NCBI RefSeq assembly: GCF_030915505.1
Contig: NZ_CP133265.1
Location: 3,624,001-3,688,000 of the forward strand
DNA length: 64,000 nucleotides
Reading direction: 5' to 3'
From: Neobacillus sp. OS1-2
GTDB lineage: Bacteria; Bacillota; Bacilli; Bacillales; Cytobacillaceae
Shown: positions 1-9,527 of the stretch, piece by piece
Layout of the letters: each line of letters opens with the position of its first letter
Numbering within the stretch: the first letter of the stretch is position 1
The notes under the pieces: generated by a model
Told to the model about the DNA's origin: nothing
What the model saw: the letters and a program-made list of their open reading frames with translations, nothing else
Databases searched by the model: none
Position numbers and translations under genes: made by a program

Positions 1-78
1 AAGGGGAAGCAGGAAAGAAATTTACAGCATGCAAACCGAGCACTAGAGACAATTCAGAACTTTGTGAAAGTTTTGTAA
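1..78 (+). CDS. trmFO: TrmFO C-terminal fragment (tRNA m5U54 methyltransferase), cut by window edge
   Basis: The first 26 codons are open from the window edge and end in TAA at 76-78. The readable tail contains KQERNLQHANRALETIQNF, which resembles the end of the folate/FAD-dependent tRNA (uracil-54-C5) methyltransferase TrmFO (Gid). In Bacillus this gene lies just upstream of xerC-hslVU-codY, so position supports the call. Only about 25 residues are visible, so the assignment rests on that short tail and synteny. No xerC gene follows, although it normally sits between trmFO and hslV. Confidence 0.65.
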   Translation, partial: KGKQERNLQHANRALETIQNFVKVL

Positions 79-330
79 AATCCATTGCAAGCAATTTAGA
101 AGTATGTTACGATTTAGTAGCTCTTGTCGGTAAATAGCTGGGTAAATGTGAATGTTTTATTAAACTTATTTATCCGCTGTTTACAAATAAAACGAAATTA
201 AGCAGAATATAGAATTGAACATTATCAACTTAATTTTAGTGATTTCGTTTATCAACAGAATCTACTTAACTTACATACATACCATTAGTGTTTTTGAAAA
301 TAAGATTACTCCAGAAGGAGGAAGATTAAT

Positions 331-873
331 TTGAATCAATTTCACGCAACAACAATTTTTGCCGTCCATCATAACGGAGAATGCTCAATGTCCGGTGATG
401 GCCAAGTAACATTTGGGAATGCAGTTGTGATGAAGCACACAGCAAAAAAGGTGAGAAAGATATTTAATGGTAGAGTATTGGCCGGTTTTGCCGGTTCTGT
501 TGCCGATGCATTTACTCTTTTCGAACTGTTTGAAGGTAAACTTGAAGAGTATAATGGAAATCTCCAAAGAGCAGCTGTCGAGCTTGCTAAGGAATGGAGA
601 AGCGATAAAATGCTTCGCAAGTTGGAAGCGATGCTCATTGTCATGGATCGTGAAAGTTTGCTGCTTGTTTCGGGAACTGGGGAAGTAATCGAGCCTGATG
701 ATGGGATTCTTGCGATTGGCTCGGGCGGGAATTACGCTTTGGCCGCCGGCCGTTCATTGAAGAAGTATTCCGGAGATCACTTATCTGCCAAAGAAATAGC
801 GAAGGCTTCTTTAGAAATAGCTGCTGAAATATGTGTATACACTAATCACAACATTATCGTGGAAGAGCTATAA
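331..873 (+). CDS. hslV: HslV/ClpQ, proteolytic subunit of the HslUV protease
   Basis: This 180-residue protein forms the double-hexamer peptidase core that degrades proteins unfolded by HslU (ClpY). The start is a TTG at 331 behind AGAAGGAGGAAG. Family signatures are the N-terminal FHATTIF block, [10 protein letters not shown], and [12 protein letters not shown]. In B. subtilis ClpQ the proposed nucleophile is Ser2. Here residue 2 is Asn, so the nucleophile is probably Thr7, which aligns with the N-terminal threonine of E. coli HslV and would need removal of the first six residues. The gene is followed 20 bases later by hslU and then codY, the usual operon order, but without xerC in front. 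Confidence 0.95.
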   Translation: MNQFHATTIFAVHHNGECSMSGDGQVTFGNAVVMKHTAKKVRKIFNGRVLAGFAGSVADAFTLFELFEGKLEEYNGNLQRAAVELAKEWRSDKMLRKLEAMLIVMDRESLLLVSGTGEVIEPDDGILAIGSGGNYALAAGRSLKKYSGDHLSAKEIAKASLEIAAEICVYTNHNIIVEEL

Positions 874-893
874 CGGGAAGGAGACTGAAAATT

Positions 894-2297
894 ATGGGTA
901 AAACAACCAATTTAACCCCCCGCCAAATCGTCGAAAAACTTGATCAATATATTATCGGTCAGAAGGATGCCAAGAAAGCGGTCGCAGTTGCCTTAAGGAA
1001 CCGTTACAGAAGGGGCCTATTGAATGAAAAGCTTCGGGAAGAAATTATCCCGAAAAATATATTAATGATTGGACCGACAGGTGTTGGGAAAACGGAAATT
1101 GCCAGAAGAATTGCAAAGCTTGTTGGCGCACCGTTTATAAAGGTTGAGGCAACCAAATTTACCGAAGTAGGCTATGTTGGTCGTGATGTTGAATCAATGG
1201 TACGAGATCTGGCTGAAACTTCTGTTCGATTGGTGAAAGAGGATCGGATGCAAACAGTGAAGGAACGAGCCGAGGAAAATGCAAACAGCAGACTTGTTGA
1301 TTTACTAGTTCCATCCGCTAAAAAGTCGTCCAATTATAAAAACCCGCTTGAGATGTTATTTGGCGGCGGAAATTCGAATACAGAGCAAGAGACACAACAG
1401 GAAGATTACTCCGTTCATGAAAAACGTAAAATTGTCAAAGAGCAGCTTGCGCTTGGTCAGTTGGAGGATGAAGTTGTTACGGTTGAAGTGGAGGAACAAG
1501 CTCCGTCCATGTTTGATATGCTCCAAGGTTCAGGTATTGAACAAATGGGGATGAATATGCAGGATGCTCTCAGCAGTTTTATGCCGAAAAAACGGAAGAA
1601 AAGAAAATTAACCGTTCGTGAAGCAAGAAATGTGTTAACAAGTGAAGAAGCAGCTAAACTCATTGACATGGATGAAGTCACATCTGAAGCCATTTATCGT
1701 GCGGAGCAAACAGGGATAATATTCATTGATGAAATCGATAAGATCGCCAGTAAGAATTCCGGAGGATCTTCTGCAGATGTTTCGAGAGAAGGCGTTCAAA
1801 GAGACATTTTGCCGGTTGTTGAAGGGTCAACAGTGGTAACGAAATATGGATCGATTAAAACTGACCATATCTTATTTATTGCTGCAGGAGCCTTCCATAT
1901 GGCTAAACCATCTGATTTGATACCCGAACTTCAAGGCCGTTTCCCGATTCGGGTGGAACTAACGAAGTTGACTGTTGAAGACTTCTTCAGGATTTTAATT
2001 GAACCGGATAATGCGTTAATTAAGCAATATCAAGCATTATTGGAAACAGAAGGTATACAAATTGAATTTTCTGACGATGCTATTCGTAGAATAGCTGAAG
2101 TAGCATTCGAAGTGAATCAAAATACGGATAATATTGGTGCAAGACGACTCCATACCATTTTAGAAAAGCTTTTAGAAGATCTGTCTTTTGAGGCACCCGA
2201 TATTACAATGGAGAAAATCACGATTACACCAAAGTATGTTGATGATAAACTGGATGCGATCTCGAAAAATAAAGATTTATCCCAATTTATCCTTTAG
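894..2297 (+). CDS. hslU: HslU/ClpY, AAA+ unfoldase of the HslUV protease
   Basis: A 467-residue AAA+ ATPase that unfolds substrates and feeds them to HslV. The Walker A motif GPTGVGKT is at about residues 60-67 and Walker B FIDEIDK at about 276-282. Between them lies the charged intermediate (I) domain, about residues 110-240, including a KKRKKRK stretch. The C-terminal sensor-2 and HslV-docking region ends in SQFIL. The start ATG has GAAGGAGACTG upstream. Length matches the family (B. subtilis ClpY, 467 residues). It is cotranscribed with hslV and probably with codY, 51 bases downstream. Confidence 0.97.
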   Translation: MGKTTNLTPRQIVEKLDQYIIGQKDAKKAVAVALRNRYRRGLLNEKLREEIIPKNILMIGPTGVGKTEIARRIAKLVGAPFIKVEATKFTEVGYVGRDVESMVRDLAETSVRLVKEDRMQTVKERAEENANSRLVDLLVPSAKKSSNYKNPLEMLFGGGNSNTEQETQQEDYSVHEKRKIVKEQLALGQLEDEVVTVEVEEQAPSMFDMLQGSGIEQMGMNMQDALSSFMPKKRKKRKLTVREARNVLTSEEAAKLIDMDEVTSEAIYRAEQTGIIFIDEIDKIASKNSGGSSADVSREGVQRDILPVVEGSTVVTKYGSIKTDHILFIAAGAFHMAKPSDLIPELQGRFPIRVELTKLTVEDFFRILIEPDNALIKQYQALLETEGIQIEFSDDAIRRIAEVAFEVNQNTDNIGARRLHTILEKLLEDLSFEAPDITMEKITITPKYVDDKLDAISKNKDLSQFIL

Positions 2298-2348
2298 GAA
2301 CTTATAAAATTTAATAATGGTTGCAGTTAATTAGGAGGAAGAAACACA

Positions 2349-3128
2349 ATGGATTTACTTACAAAAACAAGAAAAATTAATGTTTTATTGCAAAAAGCGG
2401 CAGGTAAACCTGTAAACTTTAAGGAAATGTCAGAAACGTTAAGTGAGACAATTGAAGCAAATGTTTACATTGTCAGCCGTCGTGGGAAACTTCTTGGTTT
2501 TTCAATTTATCAACAAATTGAAAACGAAAGAATGAAGAAAATGTTTGAAGACCGTCAATTCCCAGAGGAATATACAAAGGGATTATTTAATATTCAAGAA
2601 ACTTCTTCAAACCTCGACATTGAAAGTCAATATACTGCTTTTCCTGTTGAAAACAATGAATTGTTTCGTGAAGGTTTGACCACGATTGTTCCAATTATCG
2701 GCGGTGGTGAGCGTCTAGGAACTTTAATCCTTGCTAGATTACAGGAAAAATTCCATGATGATGATCTGATCCTTGCAGAATATGGCGCAACGGTAGTCGG
2801 TATGGAAATTTTACGTGAAAAATCAGAAGAAATTGAAGAAGAAGCTAGAAGCAAAGCGGTTGTTCAAATGGCAATCAGTTCGTTGTCATATAGTGAGCTA
2901 GAAGCGATTGAGCATATTTTTGAAGAGTTGAATGGCCATGAAGGTTTACTCGTTGCATCCAAAATTGCCGATCGTGTGGGTATTACTCGTTCAGTTATTG
3001 TCAATGCACTACGAAAACTTGAAAGTGCTGGCGTCATTGAATCACGTTCCCTTGGGATGAAAGGAACGTATATTAAAGTTTTAAATGATAAGTTCTTAAT
3101 CGAGCTTGATAAATTAAGATCTAATTAA
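2349..3128 (+). CDS. codY: CodY, GTP- and branched-chain amino acid-sensing global repressor
   Basis: A 259-residue pleiotropic transcription regulator of nutrient-limitation genes. The N-terminal GAF-like domain (about residues 1-155) binds isoleucine, leucine and valine. The C-terminal winged helix-turn-helix contains [21 protein letters not shown] at about 203-223, matching the conserved DNA-recognition block. The start ATG follows TTAGGAGGAAG. It ends the hslVU operon and is followed directly by an intrinsic terminator. In B. subtilis the large fla/che flagellar operon begins next; here rpsB follows after 193 bases. Confidence 0.97.
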   Translation: MDLLTKTRKINVLLQKAAGKPVNFKEMSETLSETIEANVYIVSRRGKLLGFSIYQQIENERMKKMFEDRQFPEEYTKGLFNIQETSSNLDIESQYTAFPVENNELFREGLTTIVPIIGGGERLGTLILARLQEKFHDDDLILAEYGATVVGMEILREKSEEIEEEARSKAVVQMAISSLSYSELEAIEHIFEELNGHEGLLVASKIADRVGITRSVIVNALRKLESAGVIESRSLGMKGTYIKVLNDKFLIELDKLRSN

Positions 3129-3135
3129 ACATATT

Positions 3136-3165
3136 CCCCAGTTAATCTGGGGATTTTGCTTTTTT
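3136..3165 (+). terminator. Intrinsic terminator of the hslVU-codY operon
   Basis: A CCCCAG...CTGGGG hairpin (3136-3152) lies 8 bases after the codY stop and is followed by a T-rich tail. Confidence 0.85.
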
Positions 3166-3178
3166 AATAAAGTAATGC

Positions 3179-3207
3179 TTGATTGTTATTTACACATATG
3201 CTATATT
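3179..3207 (+). promoter_or_regulatory. Sigma-A promoter of rpsB
   Basis: TTGATT (3179-3184), a 17-base spacer and TATATT (3202-3207) match a sigma-A promoter. It lies about 115 bases upstream of rpsB, leaving a long untranslated leader. Confidence 0.7.
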
Positions 3208-3241
3208 ATTTCATGGTGTTAATACACACGCTTGTTGATTT

Positions 3242-3300
3242 AAACAGACGGTGCTGTGACAACAGTTTCTGTTTAAAAATGAAATGAGCGGAGGAAAACA
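3242..3300 (+). promoter_or_regulatory. rpsB 5' leader hairpin, possible S2 autoregulatory element
   Basis: AAACAGA at about 3242 pairs with TCTGTTT at about 3268 to enclose a GC-containing loop in the untranslated leader. Ribosomal protein S2 represses its own leader in several bacteria. That this hairpin is the target is inference from position only. Confidence 0.35.
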
Positions 3301-3309
3301 AACCACTAG

Positions 3310-4026
<717 letters not shown>

Positions 4027-4045
4027 TTTCATTTATTGAACACAT

Positions 4046-4086
4046 AAAAAGGTGATAAGAGGGAGACCCTTTATCACCTTTTTTTA
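4046..4086 (+). terminator. Intrinsic terminator between rpsB and tsf
   Basis: AAAGGTGATAA (4048-4058) pairs perfectly with TTATCACCTTT (4071-4081), followed by a T run. It probably tunes the ratio of rpsB to tsf transcript. Confidence 0.85.
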
Positions 4087-4122
4087 AAGAAAACCTATCG
4101 ATTGCAGAAATTAAGAATGTTT

Positions 4123-4157
4123 ATCTAAGGCTTAGATGGCTAAGATATGAGTATAAT
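4123..4157 (+). promoter_or_regulatory. tsf upstream region: 15-base palindrome next to a -10 box
   Basis: ATCTAAG-G-CTTAGAT (4123-4137) is a perfect inverted repeat. A TATAAT box follows at 4152-4157. No good -35 hexamer is visible; the palindrome occupies roughly the -35 position. It may be an operator or simply a hairpin. Confidence 0.4.
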
Positions 4158-4184
4158 ACATAGATTTAAAGGAGGAAGAACATT

Positions 4185-5069
4185 ATGGCAGTTACTGCTC
4201 AAATGGTTAAAGAACTACGTGAAAAAACTGGCGCAGGGATGATGGATTGTAAAAAGGCGCTAACAGAAACAAATGGTGACATGGAAAAAGCGATTGATTT
4301 CTTACGTGAAAAAGGGATTGCAAAGGCTGCAAATAAAGCAGACCGGATTGCTGCAGAAGGTTTAACTTCTATCCTAACAGAAGGTAACGATGCTGTTATT
4401 CTTGAAGTAAATTCAGAAACAGACTTCGTTGCGAAAAACGAAGGATTCCAAACACTTGTTAAAGAACTTGCATCACACCTTATTAAAAACAAACCTGCAA
4501 CTGTAGAAGAAGCTACATCACAAACAATGGAAAACGGCGCAACCGTTGCAGATCATATCAACGCTGCGATTGCGAAAATTGGGGAAAAACTTTCCCTTCG
4601 TCGTTTTGCTATAGTATCTAAAACTGATAATGATGCATTTGGCGCATATCTTCATATGGGTGGACGTATCAGCGTATTAACAGTTCTTGAAGGTACTTCT
4701 GACGCAGACGCCGCTAAAGATATTTCCATGCACATCGCTGCATTAAGACCAAAATATGTTTCACGTGATCAAGTATCACAAGAAGAGGTTGAGCGCGAGC
4801 GTCAAGTATTAACAACTCAAGCTCTAAACGAAGGAAAGCCTGAAAATATCGTTGCTAAAATGGTAGAAGGCCGTCTTGGTAAATACTTTGAAGATGTTTG
4901 TGTCCTTGACCAAACTTTCGTTAAAAACCCTGATCAAAAGGTACGTCAATTTGTTGAATCGAAGGGTGCAACATTACGTGAATTCGTACGTTATGAAGTA
5001 GGGGAAGGCATCGAAAAACGTGAAGATAACTTCGCAGAAGAAGTTATGAACCAAGTAAATAAACAATAG
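4185..5069 (+). CDS. tsf: Elongation factor Ts
   Basis: A 294-residue guanine-nucleotide exchange factor for EF-Tu. The N-terminal UBA-like domain contains [19 protein letters not shown] (residues 8-26), a conserved signature. The second signature, [10 protein letters not shown], is at about 74-83 and contacts EF-Tu. Two core dimerisation-like subdomains follow. The ATG follows AAAGGAGGAAGAAC. It sits between rpsB and pyrH as in other Firmicutes. Confidence 0.98.
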   Translation: MAVTAQMVKELREKTGAGMMDCKKALTETNGDMEKAIDFLREKGIAKAANKADRIAAEGLTSILTEGNDAVILEVNSETDFVAKNEGFQTLVKELASHLIKNKPATVEEATSQTMENGATVADHINAAIAKIGEKLSLRRFAIVSKTDNDAFGAYLHMGGRISVLTVLEGTSDADAAKDISMHIAALRPKYVSRDQVSQEEVERERQVLTTQALNEGKPENIVAKMVEGRLGKYFEDVCVLDQTFVKNPDQKVRQFVESKGATLREFVRYEVGEGIEKREDNFAEEVMNQVNKQ

Positions 5070-5121
5070 TCAAATATTCTCTAGCTTAAAATTGATAAGG
5101 GAATGTTACTGTAATAGATTT

Positions 5122-5156
5122 TTGAATAGGGGACACGGTGTGTTCCCTATTTTTCA
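5122..5156 (+). terminator. Intrinsic terminator after tsf
   Basis: AATAGGGGACAC pairs with GTGTTCCCTATT around a GGT loop, followed by a T tail. Confidence 0.8.
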
Positions 5157-5184
5157 AGAATAGAAATTCAAGAAACATCTAGCC

Positions 5185-5220
5185 TAAGCGCCTAAATAAG
5201 GCGCTTACAGTTAAAAAAAA
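5185..5220 (+). promoter_or_regulatory. Leader hairpin upstream of pyrH
   Basis: TAAGCGCCT and AAGGCGCTTA form a strong stem with a small A-rich loop (about 5185-5208) ending 30 bases before the pyrH start. An A-rich stretch follows rather than a T run, so it is not a forward terminator. It could be a regulatory or mRNA-stabilising element. Confidence 0.35.
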
Positions 5221-5238
5221 TACATAGTGGAGGTTTAT

Positions 5239-5964
5239 ATGAGCGGTCCTAAGTATAAACGCGTGGTTTTAAAATTGAGCGGAGAAGCACTTGCTGGTGA
5301 GTCTAGCTTTGGAATTAAACCTTCTGTCATCAAATCAATTGCGATTCAAGTGAAAGAAATAGCAGAACTTGGAGTAGAGGTAGCTGTCGTTGTTGGCGGC
5401 GGCAATATTTGGCGCGGGAAAATCGGCAGTGAAATGGGAATGGACAGAGCAACGGCGGATTATATGGGTATGCTAGCAACTGTAATGAATTCTTTAGCAC
5501 TTCAAGATAGTTTGGAGCACTTAGGAATTGAATCACGTGTGCAAACCTCAATCGAAATGCGTCAGGTAGCTGAACCGTATATTCGACGACGTGCTATTAG
5601 ACATTTAGAGAAGCAGCGGGTCGTTATTTTTGCGGCCGGAACAGGTAATCCTTATTTCTCAACTGATACAACTGCAGCACTAAGGGCAGCAGAAATTGAT
5701 GCTGAGGTTATTTTGATGGCAAAAAATAATGTCGATGGGGTATATTCTGCAGACCCTCGCATTGATGCAAATGCCACAAAATATGAAGATTTATCATTCC
5801 TAGATGTAATTAAGGAAGGATTAGCAGTCATGGACTCAACTGCATCGTCCTTATGTATGGATAATGATATTCCACTAATTGTTTTCTCGATTATGGAACA
5901 GGGAAATATTAAAAGAGCCGTTATGGGTGAAAAAATTGGAACAGTCGTTAGGGGGAAAAACTAA
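5239..5964 (+). CDS. pyrH: Uridylate kinase (UMP kinase)
   Basis: A 241-residue hexameric bacterial UMP kinase of the amino-acid kinase fold; it phosphorylates UMP to UDP in pyrimidine synthesis. Motifs are VLKLSGEAL near the N-terminus, [10 protein letters not shown], and [13 protein letters not shown] for nucleotide binding. I place the start at ATG 5239, 6 bases after GTGGAGG; an in-frame GTG at 5227 lies within that ribosome binding site. The stop overlaps the frr start (TAATG), indicating translational coupling. Confidence 0.97.
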   Translation: MSGPKYKRVVLKLSGEALAGESSFGIKPSVIKSIAIQVKEIAELGVEVAVVVGGGNIWRGKIGSEMGMDRATADYMGMLATVMNSLALQDSLEHLGIESRVQTSIEMRQVAEPYIRRRAIRHLEKQRVVIFAAGTGNPYFSTDTTAALRAAEIDAEVILMAKNNVDGVYSADPRIDANATKYEDLSFLDVIKEGLAVMDSTASSLCMDNDIPLIVFSIMEQGNIKRAVMGEKIGTVVRGKN

Positions 5965-6521
5965 TGCCAAATCAAATTATCTCAGCCACTAAAGATCGAA
6001 TGACAAAAGCGATTCAGTCCTATGCTCGTGAGCTTGCCAGCATTCGTGCCGGCAGAGCCAGTGCCTCGCTGCTGGATCGGATTACCGTTGATTATTATGG
6101 AGCACCAACACCAGTGAATCAAATGGCAGGGATCACGACTCCTGAAGCTAGACTTCTTGTAATTCAGCCATATGACAAATCCATTCTTGGTGATATAGAA
6201 AAAGCTATCCTGAAGTCTGATCTAGGGTTAAACCCTACTAATGATGGTCAGATTATTCGGATTGCCATTCCACAGCTGACAGAGGAACGTCGGAAAGAAC
6301 TTGTAAAGCTAGTCAAAAAGGAATCCGAAGAAGCGAAAGTTGCGCTCCGTAATATTCGCCGTGATAGCAATGATTCATTGAAGAAGCTAGAGAAAAATGG
6401 TGATATTACAGAGGATGCCCTTCGCGGCTTTTCTGAGGATGTTCAAAAACTGACTGATGAATACATTCAAAAAATCGATCAAATCACGAAAGAAAAAGAA
6501 AAAGAAATATTAGAAGTGTAA
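5964..6521 (+). CDS. frr: Ribosome recycling factor
   Basis: A 185-residue factor that, with EF-G, splits the post-termination ribosome. The sequence shows the two-domain RRF pattern: a long coiled-coil helix ([15 protein letters not shown] and the Lys/Glu-rich C-terminal half) and the beta domain starting [14 protein letters not shown]. The start overlaps the pyrH stop by one base, the typical pyrH-frr coupling. Length matches the family exactly. Confidence 0.97.
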   Translation: MPNQIISATKDRMTKAIQSYARELASIRAGRASASLLDRITVDYYGAPTPVNQMAGITTPEARLLVIQPYDKSILGDIEKAILKSDLGLNPTNDGQIIRIAIPQLTEERRKELVKLVKKESEEAKVALRNIRRDSNDSLKKLEKNGDITEDALRGFSEDVQKLTDEYIQKIDQITKEKEKEILEV

Positions 6522-6530
6522 GAATGATCA

Positions 6531-6557
6531 GACCCTCTCTTTAGGGGGTTTTTTTCA
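6531..6557 (+). terminator. Intrinsic terminator after frr
   Basis: ACCCTC / GGGGGT stem with a short loop followed by TTTTTT; ends the pyrH-frr unit. Confidence 0.75.
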
Positions 6558-6636
6558 CTATTTTTGGGTTTTATCCATTATTCTTAATTCCTAATTACCT
6601 ACATAAGTTATTATTAGAGATATCTTCTAGTTTTTT

Positions 6637-6645
6637 TGGTATGAT
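6637..6645 (+). promoter_or_regulatory. Extended -10 promoter candidate for uppS
   Basis: TTGGTATGAT contains a TG-N extension and a TATGAT -10 hexamer (6640-6645). No convincing -35 is visible. It lies about 95 bases upstream of uppS after the frr terminator. Confidence 0.45.
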
Positions 6646-6741
6646 AAAACCAGCTAACTAGAATTACATAGCTGCACCCGCGTTACATTGGAAATGATTT
6701 ATTTTCGGAGGAAATGATTAACGAACTTAAGGAGCAATGTT

Positions 6742-7518
6742 ATGTTTAAAAAATTTATACTAGGGAAGAGGCAAACTACCACTTCCACACTCCGAGATAA
6801 AGTAGAAAAGATTAAAAAGCTGCCTGTTCCTGAGCATGTCGCTATTATTATGGATGGTAATGGACGATGGGCTAAGAAAAGGGCGTTACCGCGTATTGCC
6901 GGTCATCATGAGGGGATGAAGGTTGTTCGTAATACGACGATGCTGGCAAACGATATAGGAATAAAAGTCTTAACTTTATATGCCTTTTCAACCGAGAACT
7001 GGAAACGGCCCAAGAACGAAGTGGAATACATTATGAAACTGCCCGAAGAATTTTTAGGGACCTTTCTTCCTGAATTAATTGAGAATAATGTTCAAGTAAA
7101 AATGATGGGATATAAAGATCAGCTTCCAGTACATACCCTAAGAGCAATTGAAAATGCAATGGAAGAAACCAAAAATAATAATGGGCTCATTCTAAATTTT
7201 GCCTTAAATTATGGAAGTAGAGCTGAGATTCTTGATGCGGTCAAGCAGGTCTTAAATGATCATAAAAATGGTATACTAAAGGAGACGGATCTTGACGAAA
7301 AAGTCTTTTCGTCTTACCTAATGACGACAAATTATACGGATCCTGACCTTTTAATCAGAACCAGTGGTGAAATCCGCTTGAGTAACTTTATGCTATGGCA
7401 GTTAGCTTACTCCGAATTATGGTTTACTGAAGTGTTATGGCCTGATTTTAGTGAGGAACATTTACTGGAAGCCATTGAGGCATTCCAAAATCGTCAGCGG
7501 CGGTTTGGAGGAATATAA
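6742..7518 (+). CDS. uppS: Undecaprenyl diphosphate synthase
   Basis: A 258-residue cis-prenyltransferase that builds C55 undecaprenyl diphosphate, the lipid carrier for wall polymers. The catalytic Asp is in IMDGNGRWAK (about residues 36-45). Downstream are TLYAFSTENWKRP, LNYGSR and the C-terminal RTSGEIRLSNFMLWQLAYSE substrate-binding block. The ATG at 6742 follows AAGGAG with 7-base spacing. It begins the uppS-cdsA-dxr-rasP envelope cluster. Confidence 0.97.
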   Translation: MFKKFILGKRQTTTSTLRDKVEKIKKLPVPEHVAIIMDGNGRWAKKRALPRIAGHHEGMKVVRNTTMLANDIGIKVLTLYAFSTENWKRPKNEVEYIMKLPEEFLGTFLPELIENNVQVKMMGYKDQLPVHTLRAIENAMEETKNNNGLILNFALNYGSRAEILDAVKQVLNDHKNGILKETDLDEKVFSSYLMTTNYTDPDLLIRTSGEIRLSNFMLWQLAYSELWFTEVLWPDFSEEHLLEAIEAFQNRQRRFGGI

Positions 7519-7545
7519 TAAGCAACAAAGGTGTTGAATTAGCAT

Positions 7546-8331
7546 ATGAAGCAAAGAATCATAACAGGAGTCGTCGCGGCAGCATTATTTTTGCCAATTG
7601 TTTATTATAGTGGGTTACCACTCGTATTACTAACGTATTTTTTAGCGACAGTTGGTTTGTATGAATTATTAAAAATGAAAAATTTAAATATTTTCTCTAT
7701 ACATGGCATCCTGTCGATTTTATTTCTCTGGGTACTTATTTTTCCAGAGAAATATAGCGATTTCTTGGATACCTTTTATTATACAAAAACAGAATTGTGC
7801 ATTGTGATTATTTTATTGTTATTGGCGTACACGGTGATTACCAAAAATCGTTTTACCTTTGAAGATGTCTCTTTTTCCCTTCTTTCCGCCCTTTATGTGG
7901 GAATTGGCTTTTACTTTTTCTTTGAAACAAGAGTAGATGGGGGATTAGTTTATATTTTATATTCCTTATTTATGATTTGGGCAACGGATTCAGGTGCGTA
8001 TTTTATCGGAAAAGCTTTGGGAAGAAGAAAGCTTTGGCCGGAAATAAGCCCTAATAAAACGATTGAAGGATCATTAGGCGGTGTGGTTTGTGCCGTTATT
8101 GTAGCTATTCTTTTTGTATTACTCACAGATATAAAAGGGTCCATCATTGCCATCACGATTGTCCTTTCTGTTTTTGGACAAATTGGCGATCTTGTTCAAT
8201 CCGCTTTCAAGCGCCATTTTAATGTGAAGGATTCCGGAAAAATATTACCTGGTCATGGTGGTATACTTGACCGCTTTGACAGCCTTATCTTTGTTTGGCC
8301 AATATTACACTTATTCCACCTCTGGAGTTAA
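7546..8331 (+). CDS. cdsA: Phosphatidate cytidylyltransferase (CDP-diacylglycerol synthase)
   Basis: A 261-residue integral membrane enzyme that makes CDP-diacylglycerol from phosphatidate and CTP. Multiple hydrophobic segments cover the N-terminal two thirds. The CDS signature spans about residues 225-250: KRHFNVKDSGKILPGHGG followed by ILDRFD. ISPNKTIEGSLGG precedes it. The gene is 27 bases after uppS and 35 bases before dxr, so it is probably cotranscribed with both. Its product feeds PgsA, encoded further along. Confidence 0.95.
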   Translation: MKQRIITGVVAAALFLPIVYYSGLPLVLLTYFLATVGLYELLKMKNLNIFSIHGILSILFLWVLIFPEKYSDFLDTFYYTKTELCIVIILLLLAYTVITKNRFTFEDVSFSLLSALYVGIGFYFFFETRVDGGLVYILYSLFMIWATDSGAYFIGKALGRRKLWPEISPNKTIEGSLGGVVCAVIVAILFVLLTDIKGSIIAITIVLSVFGQIGDLVQSAFKRHFNVKDSGKILPGHGGILDRFDSLIFVWPILHLFHLWS

Positions 8332-8366
8332 GTTGTCTGTTTTTGATTTTATAGGAGTTGAATGGT

Positions 8367-9509
8367 TTGAAATTAATTAGTTTATTGGGTGCATCAGGAT
8401 CTGTTGGATCACAGACCATTGATATTATACGAGAGCATCCGGCAGAATTTAAGTTAGCAACATTTTCCGTAGGGAAAAATATTGATTTTGCACGAAAATT
8501 GATTGTCGAATTTAACCCGGAGCTTGTTTCCGTACAAGATTATGGTGACTGTCAAACATTAAAAGCAGAGTTTCCAAAAGCGAAGTTTACTTACGGCAAC
8601 GAGGGATTAATTGAGGTAGCTGTATATGAAAAGTCGGATATCCTGGTTAATGCGGTTCTAGGAAGTGTAGGGCTCCATCCTACCTTACAAGCAATTGAAT
8701 CAGGAAAAGCGATTGCTATTGCTAATAAAGAAACACTTGTTACGGCGGGTCATTTGGTTATGGACGCTGCGTCAAAGAATAATGTACCACTTCTTCCAGT
8801 AGACAGTGAGCATTCAGCTATTTTCCAGGCCCTGCAAGGGGAAAGGGATAAAAATATTGAAAGATTAATCTTAACAGCATCTGGTGGAAGTTTTCGTGAC
8901 AGGACCCGTGATGAATTACAAAATGTCACAGTTCAAGATGCCTTAAACCACCCGAATTGGTCGATGGGTGCGAAAATTACCATTGATTCCGCCACGATGA
9001 TGAATAAAGGTTTAGAGGTCATTGAGGCCCATTGGCTTTTTCAAATGCCGTATGAAAAAATTAATGTATTGCTCCATAAAGAAAGTATTATCCATTCAAT
9101 GGTGGAATTTCAAGATTCAAGTATCATCGCCCAACTTGGAACACCGGATATGAGAGTTCCGATTCAATATGCACTCACATACCCGGATCGCTTGCCGCGA
9201 CCATCCGCGAACCGGTTGGATTTAGCAAGTGTCGGGCAACTACATTTCGAGGAAATGGATGTAGACAGATTTCGTTGCCTGCAGTTTGCCATTATGGCTG
9301 GAAAAACAGGCGGAACGATGCCGACTGTTTTGAATGCTGCTAATGAAGTTGCAGTAGCAGCGTTTTTGGAAGGTAAGGTTCGTTTCTTGCAGATTGAAGA
9401 TTTAATTGAGAAGGCATTAAACACTCATCAGACCATTGAACATCCTAGTTTGATGACGATAGAAGAGGTAGATAAAGAAACGAGAAAGTATATATATTCA
9501 CTTCTATAA
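8367..9509 (+). CDS. dxr: 1-deoxy-D-xylulose 5-phosphate reductoisomerase
   Basis: A 380-residue NADPH-dependent enzyme of the MEP isoprenoid pathway converting DXP to MEP. The NADPH-binding motif [12 protein letters not shown] is at the N-terminus. Metal and substrate residues lie in [11 protein letters not shown] (about residue 145) and [20 protein letters not shown] start at TTG 8367, 9 bases after ATAGGAG, which gives [11 protein letters not shown] as in relatives; an in-frame TTG at 8358 abuts the ribosome binding site and is unlikely. Products serve UppS upstream. Confidence 0.95.
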   Translation: MKLISLLGASGSVGSQTIDIIREHPAEFKLATFSVGKNIDFARKLIVEFNPELVSVQDYGDCQTLKAEFPKAKFTYGNEGLIEVAVYEKSDILVNAVLGSVGLHPTLQAIESGKAIAIANKETLVTAGHLVMDAASKNNVPLLPVDSEHSAIFQALQGERDKNIERLILTASGGSFRDRTRDELQNVTVQDALNHPNWSMGAKITIDSATMMNKGLEVIEAHWLFQMPYEKINVLLHKESIIHSMVEFQDSSIIAQLGTPDMRVPIQYALTYPDRLPRPSANRLDLASVGQLHFEEMDVDRFRCLQFAIMAGKTGGTMPTVLNAANEVAVAAFLEGKVRFLQIEDLIEKALNTHQTIEHPSLMTIEEVDKETRKYIYSLL

Positions 9510-9527
9510 AAAAGGGTGGTTTTATTA

